Of a stretch of DNA of 64,000 nucleotides, positions 32,196 to 43,137 are shown piece by piece; the stretch's first letter is position 1, and every line of letters begins with the position of its first letter. The translations under genes were made by a program, and so were the position numbers. The stretch is from the NCBI GenBank assembly GCA_033297075.1, contig MU858076.1:1720-65719 (forward strand), read 5' to 3'. This DNA comes from Rhypophila decipiens (lineage: Eukaryota; Ascomycota; Sordariomycetes; Sordariales; Naviculisporaceae). The notes below the pieces were generated by a model, which made no database searches, had not been told where the DNA came from, and saw nothing but the letters and a program-made list of their open reading frames with translations.

Positions 32196-33283
32196 GTCGT
32201 AAGATGACCGATGGGCGACAATGGCTTGGTCTTTTGGATGGAAGCGAACTTGGAAGTTACGGGGCGAGGATGGAAGCTAGTGAGGTGACAATGAAGGAAA
32301 GATAATTCATGATGATGCAGCTCCAGATGAGGTGTTTTATACATGATTTTCAAGAATTTGCCAAGCAGAAATTATGTTTCTGTCAGGGCTTCAAGGAGTC
32401 CATTGAGCATCCAACTTCAACCCTGTATAATGATCGAGAGACTAGTCCTTCCGAAGGCTCTAACTTTCGAGACCTGAGACATCACAAGAGAACCCAGACG
32501 AATAGCAGGATGAGAGCTAAGCGAATGGGGTAGGTGGAACGTCGCGATGATTGACCGCAATCCCCGGGCTAGCCTCAGCCTCAAATCAATATTTCGGGAC
32601 TTTTTTCTTGGAATCTATCCTTTGTGAATCGACATCCTTCGGTACGACACAAGGTGTAGCCTACGTTGCTTATAACCTCAAACTCCGAGTGTGCTTCCTC
32701 GCCACATCTTTGCCTCTCATTATTGCCCATGCTGAGACATAAAGTGGAAGCACAGGTTTACAACTGGACATTGACACTCGGAACATATTCTGTATCTTCT
32801 TGGGCTAGCGGTGTCTTGGAACTATTGCAGCTCGTGCAGCATCTATTCCCGATCTAGCACACCCATTAACTCTGGCAGACAGCGTCATGATATTATCACC
32901 AGCTTGCCTTGTGTTGAGTCTAACCCGGACTCCTAGAATCTATCTCGTGAAGATGGGTCGACTCGAATCCAATATTCTGGACTGTGTTTCGACAGAAGCG
33001 AGTCGCTATTGGTTTGAGCCACAATTTATGACCCTCAAAGAGTTCCATCATGCAACGCCCATGGGACAATAACAATTCTAAGAACGGAAGAGTTGTATTT
33101 CCAGTCAACGGTGTGCTATGGTTTCAAGTCCAGGACACTCACAAAGTACGTAGTTCTAGCAAGCCCATTCCAATAGAGGGGAGATCCAAAGCCAAGATCT
33201 TTGGCGAGCTGAATCCCAAATGACACTCTTAAAGTACAATAAAGGTCTCCGGCCCGTTTCTCACCCCCCACGAAAATGTCAAG
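32196..33283. other. Intergenic region between two secreted-protein genes
   Basis: Both flanking genes are on the minus strand, so the promoter of the HsbA-like gene is here. Several frames of 60-75 codons appear on the plus strand without motifs. I see no repeat or RNA. Confidence 0.5.
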
Positions 33284-33745
33284 TTACCACGAAATGCCGT
33301 AACAAAATCCCTGACCAGTGGTGAGAAACATGCAGCCATCACAGCCATTTTGCCAGCACTGCCCGTCGTTTTCACATAGGGCTCCATAAACACAAGCCTT
33401 CTTAGCAAAGACATTGTCCTCCTGTGGCCGAGACTGGCCAGGTGCAGTGAGAGCCTTCAGCTTCTCGAGCTCAGTGGTGGAGAGCTTTGACTGGCCGAGG
33501 ATCGAGCCGTCGGCCGCCGTGCGCTGAACCAGGCCGTCGCTCGTGAGACGCACCTTGGCACCATCACGCTAGCGTCGGGGGTTCTTAGTTAGTACAGTAC
33601 CTTCAAGATAGATCATGGAGATGCCAAGTGTAACAAGGTCTGCTAAGCCTACCTGAGCAATGGTATCCGAAGTGCTGGTAGGCGCTGAGAGGACCCCGGT
33701 AGCGGCAAGTGCGACTGCGAATACGGTGGTGAAGGAGTAACGCAT
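33284..33745 (-). CDS. Small secreted six-cysteine protein
   Basis: Exons 33745-33653 and 33568-33284 join in frame to 125 residues. Residues 1-20 form a clean signal peptide (VFAVALAATGVLSA). The mature protein has a polar spacer and then a C-terminal cysteine-rich module of six cysteines with spacing C-x5-C-x5-C-x4-C-x2-C-x9-C, close to the C-terminus. It ends six residues after the last cysteine. The protein is short, secreted and cysteine-rich, as are many fungal effectors and antimicrobial peptides, but I do not recognise the family. An RDGAKVRL block directly follows the intron, leaving a dibasic-free propeptide. Confidence 0.75.
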
Positions 33746-34746
33746 TTTGACTAGATTTGTCGTTGAGGTGGTTCTGAGAGTGGTTCTGAAATTTTGAAGT
33801 CTTGAAAAATGTGCAACTTTGTTCCAGGTAACTGAATAGTGGCTAGGGGCTCGATTTAGGGAGAGGCTGATGAAGCAAAGACAAGGTCTGAGATCTTGTA
33901 GAAGAGGATAACTGTTATTTATACCCAGACATGATATATCTTGGCCGCGACTTGAGCAAGTCAAAAGGCTGGAGTAAAGACACACTGATGTCACAGATAG
34001 ACTAGTCTATCCTCCATAATCCCGCAGGAGTTTATGACTTCCATCATGAACGGGAAACAAGCAGATCACTTCCATATACCAGCATAAGACCGGCGCACTA
34101 TCCAAGGCTGACGTTGAGCTTGAAAACCCCGACGGAATATAACCAAAAGATCGCCCCCAATCATTCCGAATAACGATGAGATCGACTTTTGGACAAGAGG
34201 ACGAGGCTGACAGGATTCTCGGCATCCGTCCCAGCAGCCAATGCGCAAGAGAAGGATGTCACCACGGCTCCACGCTCAACTATAGACAGCAACATCTGGC
34301 GATGATCACGTCTGCAAGTAGCGAAAAACCACCCAGGCATCGGAGAACTTTGTCATGTTGATCAGGGAATCACCCTCACTCGATGTTGCAACTTTCAGCG
34401 CAGCTAGGAATCCTGCACAAACTGCAATTTAAGATCTTCAGGAGTTTCCAAGGCAGACATGCCCAAACAATGCCGATTACCCGTTGGCGGATAGCCGGAT
34501 GGGCAACATAAGCACAGGTGATAGCATCATATGGACTTGAAGTGACAGGACCAAAAGACTCTTCAGCCCAGGTATAAGTACAATGCATATCTCGCCCCAA
34601 AACTACCACCAGAACATCGCTCTATCATCACGTTCTCCACAACAATCACTCGTCCGCTTAACAAAACATCAAGACCTCTCCTATCTTCATCCATAGCCCC
34701 CAAAGAGTCTCCAACAAACCTTCATCACCCCAATCTCATCCCAAAA
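33746..34746. other. Divergent promoter region between two secreted-protein genes
   Basis: The six-cysteine protein gene and the Y3-like gene are transcribed away from each other here. Frames up to 77 codons are present without motifs. The 130 bases before 34747 are CA/CT-rich, a usual leader composition. Shared regulation from this 1 kb region is possible. Confidence 0.5.
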
Positions 34747-35195
34747 ATGCAATTCACCACCCACGCCTCCATCCTCACGGTCCTGACCACATCCCTAATT
34801 CCCTACAGCTCAGCCAAATGCCACGAGTCAGGACTAGACTGGCACAACAAGGACGCAGCCAGGTCAATGGCCAGCCAAGCTTGCACGCTGCTCTTGTCGG
34901 GAACCTACGGCCCGGAGAGCACCTACAACGGACAAAAGGCCGCATGCGTGAACACGGGCGACGGCAACAAGATCGACTTTGTCATCAGGCACATCACGGA
35001 CGGTAATCGGGATCTTGCCTGGGCCGAGTGCTACGATGGGCTTCAGAAAGAGATTGGCGGGTGTGACAAGGGCGGCCAGAGCGACTATGCTAATTGGTAT
35101 TACAAGTATGTATAATAACTGTGGAGAAATGGATTGATGTATTGTTTGCTGACTGACTTTGTGACAGGGCTGATCCTAACGAGGGTACGTGCTAA
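34747..35195 (+). CDS. Small secreted cysteine-rich protein, Y3 lectin-like
   Basis: Exons 34747-35105 and 35168-35195 encode 128 residues; the second exon supplies only the end ADPNEGTC. There is a signal peptide to about residue 23 (cleavage before KCHESG). Six cysteines follow, including the pair AACVNTGD and the pattern ECYDGLQKEIGGCDKGG. The motif set (small globular, C..GG...W.(Y/F).ADP..G.C) resembles the glycan-binding Y3-like family of secreted fungal proteins. This assignment is by eye. The ADPN.G.C ending is split by the intron, which makes the model credible. Role in the apoplast or on the cell wall is inferred. Confidence 0.75.
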
Positions 35196-35867
35196 GCTGC
35201 CAGGGCCTTCTGGACTACCTGCCTCGGAGTTTTGATGGCTTCATATGTTGAATCCCCGGGACTCTTTAGCTCGTTGGGGTATGCTAGTATAGGCCCCTCT
35301 CGTTGAGGCATGATTTCTTCAGGGCGGACGAGACTTTCACTTCTCTCCTGAGGCACTTGAACTTCTTTACCAAACAAGACGATATTTGTGTATCCTAGAC
35401 ATGTCAGAATACCATTATCCTTTTTTTCCACAACACTTTTACCTGCCAAGTTGCGTCCACCGCGTCCCGAGTCAGGCAGTGTTGGCACTTTTAGTTCTAT
35501 GGCTTTATGTTACCCCATGTGCTTCTTATCAGTCAAAGGACAGTAACAATGTGACGAGAAGCATGGTCCTCTTAGCCAGCAAGCATCGCTACCTGCACTT
35601 TGGGTATGCTTAGGCAAACCAGGGACCAGATCCATGTGTTGTTGCCTGAATCCGAGACCCCGCCATGATACCTAGTGTATCCGTACCAGACAGTAGCGTG
35701 CAAACAAATGGGGCAATCCCGAGCCAATAAGAGAGCCCAATTGATTTGTAGGGCATGATAAATAGGGGTCGATATCCTCTCCTTCGTAAACAAAATTTAC
35801 TCCTTTTTGATCGTCCCATTCTTCTGTCTTTTCATTCCCCCCAAACAGACCACACGACCACCTCAAA
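35196..35867. other. Intergenic region
   Basis: Between the Y3-like gene and the next plus-strand gene. A 98-codon minus-strand frame (35488-35192) has plausible amino-acid composition but no ATG context or family, and it touches the Y3-like second exon. It is not annotated as a gene. Confidence 0.45.
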
Positions 35868-37520
35868 ATGAACACAGTCGAAGAAATCGCAGCCAGCCTC
35901 TCAGCCGAGCAAAAGCAGCAACTGGAAGAAGTCGCCGTGCTCATGCTAGAAATCTTCCGCACCCTCCAGCGCATGGCCTACCTGGAGGAGGAATGGATCC
36001 AGCCAGGCCCACACAACGACGCCATCAATGCCGTCATGCCTCTTTATCAATCCTTGGATATCGACCCGGTAATCATCTACCTGTACAGCATCCTCCCTTA
36101 CATCGACCCCACTGCACACCGCCGGGTCGATTTCTTCGACGGCGGGACGTTTGTGGATTTCAGAAACGAATCTCACGTCAGGGACGGAAGAGACCCCTTT
36201 TACAGCTACACCGAAGAGATGAGGGTTCCGCCCTGGATGACGCCTCTTTCGCAGACCGGTAATGAGACAAAGATGATTTTCTACGATGCGAAGCGACATC
36301 GAGTTGGGATCTTTGGCGGGATCTGTGGGGGGGTGTCCCATGGTCTCAGTGGGGATCTGAACATCGATGTTGGGCGGTGCATCTCTGAGACGAGGGAGGA
36401 TGGGTCAAAACGGTGGTATAGGAAGGCGCGGGATGGGGTCGAGGTGGATATTGAGACCGAGGAGGAATTCTGCAGGCTGGAGAACCAGTGGTATTCTAAG
36501 CAGCGGGCGCTATGGGCGGAAAGGGCGGAAAGGGCTGGGGAAGGGGAAGAGTTTGAAAACAACCTTGAAGAAATGATGAGAAATGAGAGCCGTCCTGCGC
36601 CCGACGTGCTCCGAGATATCAACCGCTGGTACATTGAGCTTGTCAACGCACCTGGGGCAGAGGGCACCAACTCGGGCGAGTACTGGCACGCGGAATGGGT
36701 GGTTCCTCTCTATCGCAAACATGGTTGGCCTGGGGAGGATTTTGATCGCGAGGCGTTTCTGGCCGACAACGTGCGGGCCCACTGTCTTGATAGGGCCAAA
36801 TACCTTGCTGAAGGACCGCTACGGCAAGTCCCCAACGAGCCTGCAAGCGAGCGGCCGTTGCAGGGAGCGCTAATGGCAAAAGTCGAGACAGCAAAAGCTG
36901 CTGGGGATATCGATGAGGAATGGGCCCTGCGATGGGACATGTTGTGGCATAAACTTCACTACCAGAACCAGAAAGATTGGTATGAAAGGGCAAAGGAGAC
37001 TGCGGACAGATTGTGTCCCAACGGCGAGTGTATAAAGCCGTCAGAGCTGCCATTGTGGGAATTGCGAGAAGTCCAAACACAGATGTACGATGAACAGCAA
37101 AGGCTACGCGAACTGCAATCGGTCGGATCTTCGGTCCGATTCTTCCGCGAGTCGACACCGGAACTCGAGGAAGAAATTCGTCACCACGAAAGAAAAGTCG
37201 CCCTTTTGGAGAAAGTAATTGCAGCCTCTGAGGCGGATGTCGCTCGACTCTGTCCGGGCAAGACTCCCTTCCCTCTGGACATTGGTTCGGCGTCGGGGGT
37301 TAGAGCCAACTTTGAGCGGGTTACCAACTCAATCGAGGGGGCCAGGAAAACCCAAACTGCAGTACGCGAATGGATGGGCCAGCTCCCCGAAGGCGCCGAG
37401 CTCGCAAGGGATCTCGCCAAGGACTTGCTTGACAAGTGCCAGCAAAACGTTGACAAGCTTTCTGAGATGCGAGACCGATCCAAAAGGCAGCTGGAGGAAC
37501 TGGAAGGGAAGTCGGATTGA
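35868..37520 (+). CDS. Conserved hypothetical fungal protein with coiled-coil C-terminus
   Basis: Intronless gene, 550 residues. The N-terminal part is helical (SLSAEQKQQLEEVAVLMLEIFRTLQRM) and leads to a compact region with aromatic and glycine-rich motifs (IIYLYSILPYID, FFDGGTFVDFRN, GIFGGICGGVSHGL). The rest is highly charged. About 385-550 forms long coiled coils rich in Glu, Arg and Lys. No catalytic motif or membrane segment is visible. Its start codon follows a CA-rich leader. It ends 29 bases before the stop of the convergent gene at 37550, so the two share a very short 3' region. Confidence 0.7.
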   Translation: MNTVEEIAASLSAEQKQQLEEVAVLMLEIFRTLQRMAYLEEEWIQPGPHNDAINAVMPLYQSLDIDPVIIYLYSILPYIDPTAHRRVDFFDGGTFVDFRNESHVRDGRDPFYSYTEEMRVPPWMTPLSQTGNETKMIFYDAKRHRVGIFGGICGGVSHGLSGDLNIDVGRCISETREDGSKRWYRKARDGVEVDIETEEEFCRLENQWYSKQRALWAERAERAGEGEEFENNLEEMMRNESRPAPDVLRDINRWYIELVNAPGAEGTNSGEYWHAEWVVPLYRKHGWPGEDFDREAFLADNVRAHCLDRAKYLAEGPLRQVPNEPASERPLQGALMAKVETAKAAGDIDEEWALRWDMLWHKLHYQNQKDWYERAKETADRLCPNGECIKPSELPLWELREVQTQMYDEQQRLRELQSVGSSVRFFRESTPELEEEIRHHERKVALLEKVIAASEADVARLCPGKTPFPLDIGSASGVRANFERVTNSIEGARKTQTAVREWMGQLPEGAELARDLAKDLLDKCQQNVDKLSEMRDRSKRQLEELEGKSD

Positions 37521-37549
37521 AGTATTGGCCCAAAGATAGATATGCTAAA

Positions 37550-38545
37550 TCACTCCCTCCATCGAATACCCCAACCTCCCTTGGCAAAACTGGGCTCTAC
37601 CACCTTGCCCTGCATGACTGCTTCACACCTCCTTCTGACCTCTTGCCCTTCCTCGTCCCGTACGACGAAGCCAAACACGACACCTCTCCTGGCAGCTGAC
37701 CGAACCATCTCCTTTTCGTGACTTCTCCTCTGGCCCTCGACCCTCTTCTCCTTCATCTCATCCGTCTCGGCGATTCTCTCAGCCCATCCTTTTTCGCCGC
37801 CCACACTTCCGTTGACCTGAGAGACAGTCTGGGCTGGTCGGATTCTGGTGCCGCTTCTGATGGACAAACGCGCCAGGACGTCAGGGTCCGCCGAAGAAGA
37901 CTCCGCCAAGGGTCCATCTGTGATATCAAGCTCGACGTCATTGAATAATCCAGTTTTGGCTTCTTCTGGCACGTCGTTTTGGGTCTCGGGCTGGGCAGGA
38001 ATGACCCTCGAGGCGCGGTTTTTCTTTCTTCCAAAAGTCTTGTCTTTGTCGTCGTCGTCTCCTCCTCTTGCTCTTCTCTCCTCGCCAAACACGTGTTCCT
38101 CGACAACATCGCAGGGAACGATTATGCGAGCATCGCCTTTTTTGGCGCTCTTTGTCACGGTAGGTAAGGTAACGCCCGCGTGCCGACCTTCTGCGACAGG
38201 GCCTGTCTCTTCTCCGCAAAGAAATTTCTGGAACGCCTCCTCGATTCGGCGGTCTAGTTTGCTGCCGGGCTTGTTTGTCCGACACCTAGATGAGCAGTAT
38301 TTTACTTCCTGTTGACTTTGCATTGGCCGTTCACTGTTGTCTTCCGACGCAATGTGCTTTTGACGACCGCGCTTTGGGGGCTTCTCTTTCGGGTGGTCAT
38401 TGTCTACCGCGGCGGACTTGCGCGAACTGATGACGCGACCACAGGATCTGCAGTAGGGAATGTCCTCGCCATTGGAGAGGAGGTAAAAAGGTGCCGGCGT
38501 AGCTTGGTGTTTGCCAGGACGTGACCAAGAGTCCATCCAACTCAT
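37550..38545 (-). CDS. Hypothetical nuclear-type protein with CxxC...CxxxC zinc-binding motif
   Basis: Single exon, 331 residues. The N-terminus has YCRSCGRVI and, about 50 residues later, YCSSRCR, together a plausible treble-clef-like zinc site. Between and after these it is very basic (PPKRGRQKH, FGRKKNRAS). The C-terminal 80 residues form a better ordered block (MVRSAARRGVVFGFVV, EAVMQGKVVEPSFAKGGWGIRWRE), a pattern seen in uncharacterised Sordariomycete proteins. A nuclear location is likely from the basic clusters. No function can be assigned. Confidence 0.7.
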   Translation of the reverse strand: MSWMDSWSRPGKHQATPAPFYLLSNGEDIPYCRSCGRVISSRKSAAVDNDHPKEKPPKRGRQKHIASEDNSERPMQSQQEVKYCSSRCRTNKPGSKLDRRIEEAFQKFLCGEETGPVAEGRHAGVTLPTVTKSAKKGDARIIVPCDVVEEHVFGEERRARGGDDDDKDKTFGRKKNRASRVIPAQPETQNDVPEEAKTGLFNDVELDITDGPLAESSSADPDVLARLSIRSGTRIRPAQTVSQVNGSVGGEKGWAERIAETDEMKEKRVEGQRRSHEKEMVRSAARRGVVFGFVVRDEEGQEVRRRCEAVMQGKVVEPSFAKGGWGIRWRE

Positions 38546-39096
38546 GGCGATTGGCTTGAGAAATGCTATTCGAATTGCTGCTTTGTGATGTTGCGAGGGT
38601 CTAGTCTCGTAGCTGAGAACTTGAGGAAAGGAAGTGCCAGGTTAGCAACGGTTTCTTGGTCGTGACGTTGAGTGCAGCCTCAGAGGGGCATGCCAAGCAG
38701 CACCGACGTCATAGGGGTCCGAGATCTCCACCCGTGACTCCGTGAGGCCGGAGGGCCAGGTCCGGGTCGGAGCCGAACTGACTTTGTTAAAGTGGGACCA
38801 TGGACCATCTCTCGATGGGCTTTAAAAGTTCTTTCAATTTTTAGAGTTGCAAAAGGCGGATCATGGCTCAATCAAACCGGCCGAGATGCCGGGAAAGTTC
38901 CTCGCTGGCTTTTGACTTTTTCCTACCTCGTGTTCACACCCTTCGCAAAACCCTAAGCCCTAACCAAAACGACACAGGAATGGTGTTATCCTCGGCCATA
39001 TTCTTTGGGTTCTTCTTCAGGTGAATGCAGTTGAGGTTCCTAAGTCATCTCAATCAATTTCTCCCGGTCACACCATTTCCCGCATTCCTCACGATA
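38546..39096. other. Divergent promoter region
   Basis: Between the zinc-motif gene and the 2EXR gene. An isolated CCCTAAGCCCTAACC around 38950 resembles a short interstitial telomere-type sequence but is only two units. No gene is seen. Confidence 0.5.
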
Positions 39097-40181
39097 ATGG
39101 ACGTTCCCGACAGAAAGTCCCGACTCATCAACGACGATGTTTTTGGCATCCCTTCACCTACAGGGCCGTCAGATACTCCGGCCTCGTTCACTTGCTTTCC
39201 CCTGCTCCCACCCGAGATTAGGTTGGAGATTTGGAAGCACTCCTTGGGCCAGGGAACCGGGCGGCTGTTCCGTCTATGGATGAGAGTCGACTCAGTCGAG
39301 CACCTCAGGCTCACGGACTGGCCACTGTCAAGGCCGTACAGGGTCCGAAACCACCTCGGCAACATCACCAGCGGCTATCCGTACGAGTTTATCGTGACCT
39401 CCGGTGACCATAGAAATGACTGGGCTCGCCAATCGCTGATGCGGGTCAACATCGAATGGGCTTAGACCTAGTAGCACTCGCCCAGCTTCAAAAGTCTAGA
39501 ATCCACCCTCTTGCCTTCCGATCCGTCTCAACCCTCCTATTGCGCGGAATCAAGACATTCTACGCCATTGTATGTAACCCACGATCGCCTACCCCGTCCG
39601 GCCTTCGTACGAAATTATATCCCCTTTCGATCCACAACCTTAAAGGTGCTGTTCGAGAGTTCACCACCATCCCCCAAGATCCGCGCCAAACTGAGGTCGA
39701 GCTCGGTCTCCTATTCCACGAGATCAACCGATACTGCCCGGGGACTAACTTCCCAATGTACTCGTGGTATCACATCATGGCCAAGTTCAAAGTACCCATC
39801 GTCCCAACACCTCCCATGCAGCTCCGATACTTGTTCTCTACCTCACCGCCGATCAGTCTCAGGAGGACTACTCACTGGAATCCCACCACAGCTTGTGAGC
39901 GGCAGCTTTACGCGCGCGAGGGTATTATTCAACTTTTGACAGTGATGGACGCGGGTCTCACATCAGATGCCCCATCAGATGACAATCCGGCTGTGGTAGG
40001 AGCTTGGATCGTTGACGGCCATGTTTTCGGTCCTATCCCTTACGATCTGAATAAGGACACTCCACAATACCCCCCACAATATATCAATCCGCAGCATGTG
40101 GGTAGCGCGGATCCCGGAGTTTGGCTTAACCATTTGGAGAAAAAGAGCCCAGAGTTGATGGTGTTTCGATTGGGGGCATAA
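39097..40181 (+). pseudogene. 2EXR-domain protein, disrupted by a frameshift
   Basis: From the ATG at 39097, FPLLPPEIRLEIWKHSLG is the signature of the fungal 2EXR (F-box-like) family. That frame stops at 39465. The homologous continuation, beginning around GLDLVALAQLQKSRI, is in another frame from 39456 and is open to 40181. No splice pair bridges the two. The stretch that normally holds the CR.SR.EAL-type segment is also missing or shortened. So there is one frameshift and probably a small deletion. The alternative is a misassembled base; two other one-base shifts in this window make that worth keeping. Function of the family is unknown. Confidence 0.6.
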
Positions 40182-40673
40182 AAGGTTCATGGATCTCATG
40201 TCGCATTTGGAAGGTTCTTGTACTTGTATTGCAATTGGTCTCTTTTCTACGGTCCTCCATACTTTGACTCTTTATAACGCAACTTCAAAGGTCTTATTTG
40301 GCCTTGACTGGGTTGATGAGGCTGTCTGGCAATATAGAGAATTCATACACATACCATACAATCCGCAATGATATTCAGTTAGCTACCAACTTCATTTGAT
40401 CCACCTTTCCCATTCCCGTGACAGGCAGTCTACCTAGTCATTGGACTAGTACTTGTATACGAGAGCGTGGTGCCTGAATATTAGGCGACTCTATATATAG
40501 GAAAGTTCGCTAAGAACGCCAAGATCAAAACACAACAACATCAGAAGAAAAAAAAACTATAAACAACAATTTGTATCCCATCAGACAGTTTGTAGAATCA
40601 TATACCCATCATAGTCCAGTCATTACCTGTATCCAGCCACGTGTCCTATATAGCATTAGTGTCTGTGTAAATC
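40182..40673. other. Convergent 3' region
   Basis: Between the 2EXR gene and the hydrolase gene at 40674-42309, whose stops face each other. It is AT-rich, with an A8 run near 40550. No coding signal is seen. Confidence 0.5.
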
Positions 40674-42309
40674 TCACTCCTCCACAATAGTACTCGAATA
40701 AGAGTTGAAGGTCCCGGCGTTTCGGGTTATGGGACTCTTCACTGGACTCTCCAAAGCAGCACGCTTCCCATTCCCATTGGTGGTACTACCACTGGCAACC
40801 GGAGACGACACTACCCCCAGGCTTGTCATTGCTCGTCTGAGATCACCTGGCCATGTAAACGGGTCATCCGAACCCCTGTTGGTTTTGGACATCTCGGCCA
40901 ACGTCACGGTGACCTCACTAGCTCTCCTCTGAAGCAAGGTCCCCTCGGCCTCCTCCCTCCTCCGTCCTATAGCCGCGGGCGCCTCGGCGGCATATCTCAA
41001 CAAGGCATCAGCCGCCATCCTGAAGCCCTGCCCCGAGGGATCCTCAAACTTGACCATGCCAGAATGATCAGCATTGATACCGGCGCGCTCAGTCTCGTCA
41101 TGTGTCGGCGCGGCGCTCTCCTGCGAGACGATGTAGTCATGGCCCATCACCTTGAGATCGGTCTTTCTCTGCTCCCAAAAGTAATAGATGCGGAAATGGC
41201 GCATGATGGGCACAAAGTAGTCGGTGATGTTCTGGAGGGTCTCGGACTCGTACTCGAGTGCGCGAACCAGGTCCGACTTGGAACGAGTCAGCCCGGCCAT
41301 CGCGCCCGTCTTCATGAGGTAGCTGAGCCAGGTTGCCTTCTCGGAGCCGTGGTGGGGGGTCCCGAAGAACAGGATCCCGTAGGTGCAGCTGAAGATGCTG
41401 TAGTCATGAGCTACCTTGTGACCTGTTCTTGTTTGAGCGTACGAGAGCGCCTGGGAAACACGAAGTCAGTCTCGTGACAAAGATCACACTTGCTGGGAGA
41501 GAATAAGAGGAGGCAAAGATTCTCTCACACGCTTGACGATTATTCCACCAAGAGAGTGACAAATGAAGATGATGGGCTTGTCGGCTGTTCCTGCCAGCTA
41601 TAAGTTGGACGTTGGACGTCAGTTAGCTTCTGGGCCGTTCAGGGAAACCTAGGAGAGTGGCAATTACCCGACGATCGGCGGCCAAATTGGCAACCAAGGT
41701 ATGAGCATGGTGGTGAATTCGGTCCTGGGAGGGATCATCACCAATAATTGACGAGAAGCTCGCGTTGTAGCCCCAAGTCAACACCCTGGCATGAGGGATG
41801 TGTCTTGGCAAGAATTCAGGGTCGCTCAGCCACGACGTCTTCCTTTCCTTGACGGTCCATGTTCTGTGGGCATCTCCATTAAGACCGTGAACGGCAACGA
41901 TACTATGGGGCAGATAGGCAGGTGTTAGTAGGAAAGACCGTCAACTTCCTATGGTGGAATGACACATGGGTGTAAAAAAGGGGGTGTAAAATCCTGCTGT
42001 CGGTATTCTGAATCAGTGCTGAAAAGACTCTATCCAATTGTTAAGAAGAAAGTCATCAGTACCCTAAAATACTAGCAATAGTGGCAGAGAATCCGTGTAT
42101 ATGAAATCACACCCCATTTTGACATCCATATAAATGAGAAGGGGGACTTGCTCTAGTTGGGGCTCTGTGTGTAGAGGGCGGTAAAGCTCTTTGATGCCAT
42201 ATACTTTGACATTATCTGGAGCTGAAGACTTCCTAGTGGATCTGGTCTCTGCCGCGATCCGGTGAGACACTGCTGGATCTCGGGAAAACGAAAATCGGCG
42301 GAATTTCAT
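40674..42309 (-). CDS. Stand-alone alpha/beta hydrolase (SesB/PGAP1-like), nucleophile intact
   Basis: Exons 42309-42113, 41902-41668, 41597-41529 and 41450-40674 join in frame to 425 residues. The fold motifs run in order: IVAVHGLNGDAHRTWT, HARVLTWGYNA, then IIFICHSLGGIIVKRAL with nucleophile Ser159 and ILFFGTPHHGSE. The C-terminal part is FRIYYFWEQ...ESAAP.....I.ADHSGM, which supplies the catalytic His. This is the serine-esterase domain found at the N-terminus of many fungal STAND/NLR proteins, here without nucleotide-binding or repeat domains. The closest homologue in the window is the N-terminal domain of the NLR at 45636-49412. The C-terminal 90 residues are disordered. The first intron is long (about 210 bases) because it carries a repeat copy; exon 1 is the least certain part. 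Confidence 0.8.
41968..42088 (+). repeat. Dispersed repeat family 2, copy A (inside predicted intron)
   Basis: It matches 42802-42937 in blocks: GGTGTAAA, GATGTAAAA-TCCT-CTGTC-GTATTCT, GCTGAAAAGAC, GTTAAGAAGAAAGT-ATCA and ACC-TAAAA-ACTAGCA. It lies in intron 1 of the hydrolase gene, explaining that intron's unusual length. Confidence 0.75.
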
Positions 42310-42619
42310 GGATAAAGACAACAATGAACAGATGGGAACTATTAGACCAACAAGAACTCCCGTGTCAACTTGTAAGTGCCGGGCTCAACCAGAAAACTGT
42401 TCGAGATTGATCTTATCGCCCTTCATATATAAAAACCTATTGCAGTCATTGCTCTTTTGGATACCTCCAGCACACACGTCTGCCCTGTGCTGCAGGGGGG
42501 GCGGGAGAGAGGACGGGTGGGTGTGTTGGATGCTTGGAAGAAAGCGCCGTGGCGGCCAGTGAGCAGACAGGAAGTTGCGAAAATAGACCAACATCTGCAC
42601 GCGGAAGCTGTCCTCTGGA

Positions 42620-42655
42620 GGCACAGCCAACGGCACAGCCAACGGCACAGCCAAC
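42620..42655 (+). repeat. 12-bp tandem repeat, three units
   Basis: Three perfect tandem copies of GGCACAGCCAAC, followed by a partial fourth. Being a multiple of three, it makes long artificial open frames on both strands. Confidence 0.9.
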
Positions 42656-42801
42656 GGCATAACACACCGAGACACTACCCCGCCTGACCGGGAGGAGGTT
42701 CTTTAATTTTCAAATGATTTCAATGGGTGCGATGATACTGCACTGAAACAACGCCTGCATGACACAGCCAGGTTCGGCTGACTCAAGTAAAGTATACACG
42801 T

Positions 42802-42937
42802 AGGTGTAAAGTCGGATGTAAAAGTCCTACTGTCAGTATTCTAAATGGACGCTGAAAAGACCTTCGACAGCCCTTGTCAGGTTGTTAAGAAGAAAGTAAT
42901 CAAGAAAGTAATCAACACCTTAAAAGACTAGCAGAGG
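42802..42937 (+). repeat. Dispersed repeat family 2, copy B
   Basis: Second copy of the 41968-42088 segment, about 830 bp away and in the same orientation. It contains an internal duplication of AAGAAAGTAATCA at 42890-42914. Confidence 0.75.
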
Positions 42938-43137
42938 CCAATTTCTTAACATCCCATTTTATCCCTAGGTAGTATAGTTCTATATCTTAAATTTGCTATG
43001 GAGAAATCGGCTGTTATGGTTGCGGCCTGAAATTGCAACCAAGTTTGACCGCCAACCCTGTAGACACCAATGAGCCCTGGTGCCACAACCGCCTGTGTGT
43101 GACAAGCGGCTCGAGGGAAAAACACCCCTCTCCGGGT

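Larger units (their letters stand above)
42310..43137. other. Intergenic region with repeats
   Basis: This holds the hydrolase promoter, a three-unit 12-bp minisatellite (42620-42655) and repeat copy B (42802-42937). Frames on the minus strand at 42385-42675 are produced by the minisatellite. No gene is seen. Confidence 0.55.

Noticed and set aside
35192..35488. 98-codon minus-strand frame with natural-looking composition
   Set aside because: It overlaps the second exon of the Y3-like gene, and has no family motif and no clear start context.
38941..38965. CCCTAAGCCCTAACC as interstitial telomere repeat
   Set aside because: Only two imperfect units; too short to claim. The similar two-unit motif at 53806 was rejected for the same reason.
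42385..42687. Several long frames on both strands with repeated AVGC or QRHS units
   Set aside because: They come from the 12-bp minisatellite, whose length is a multiple of three.
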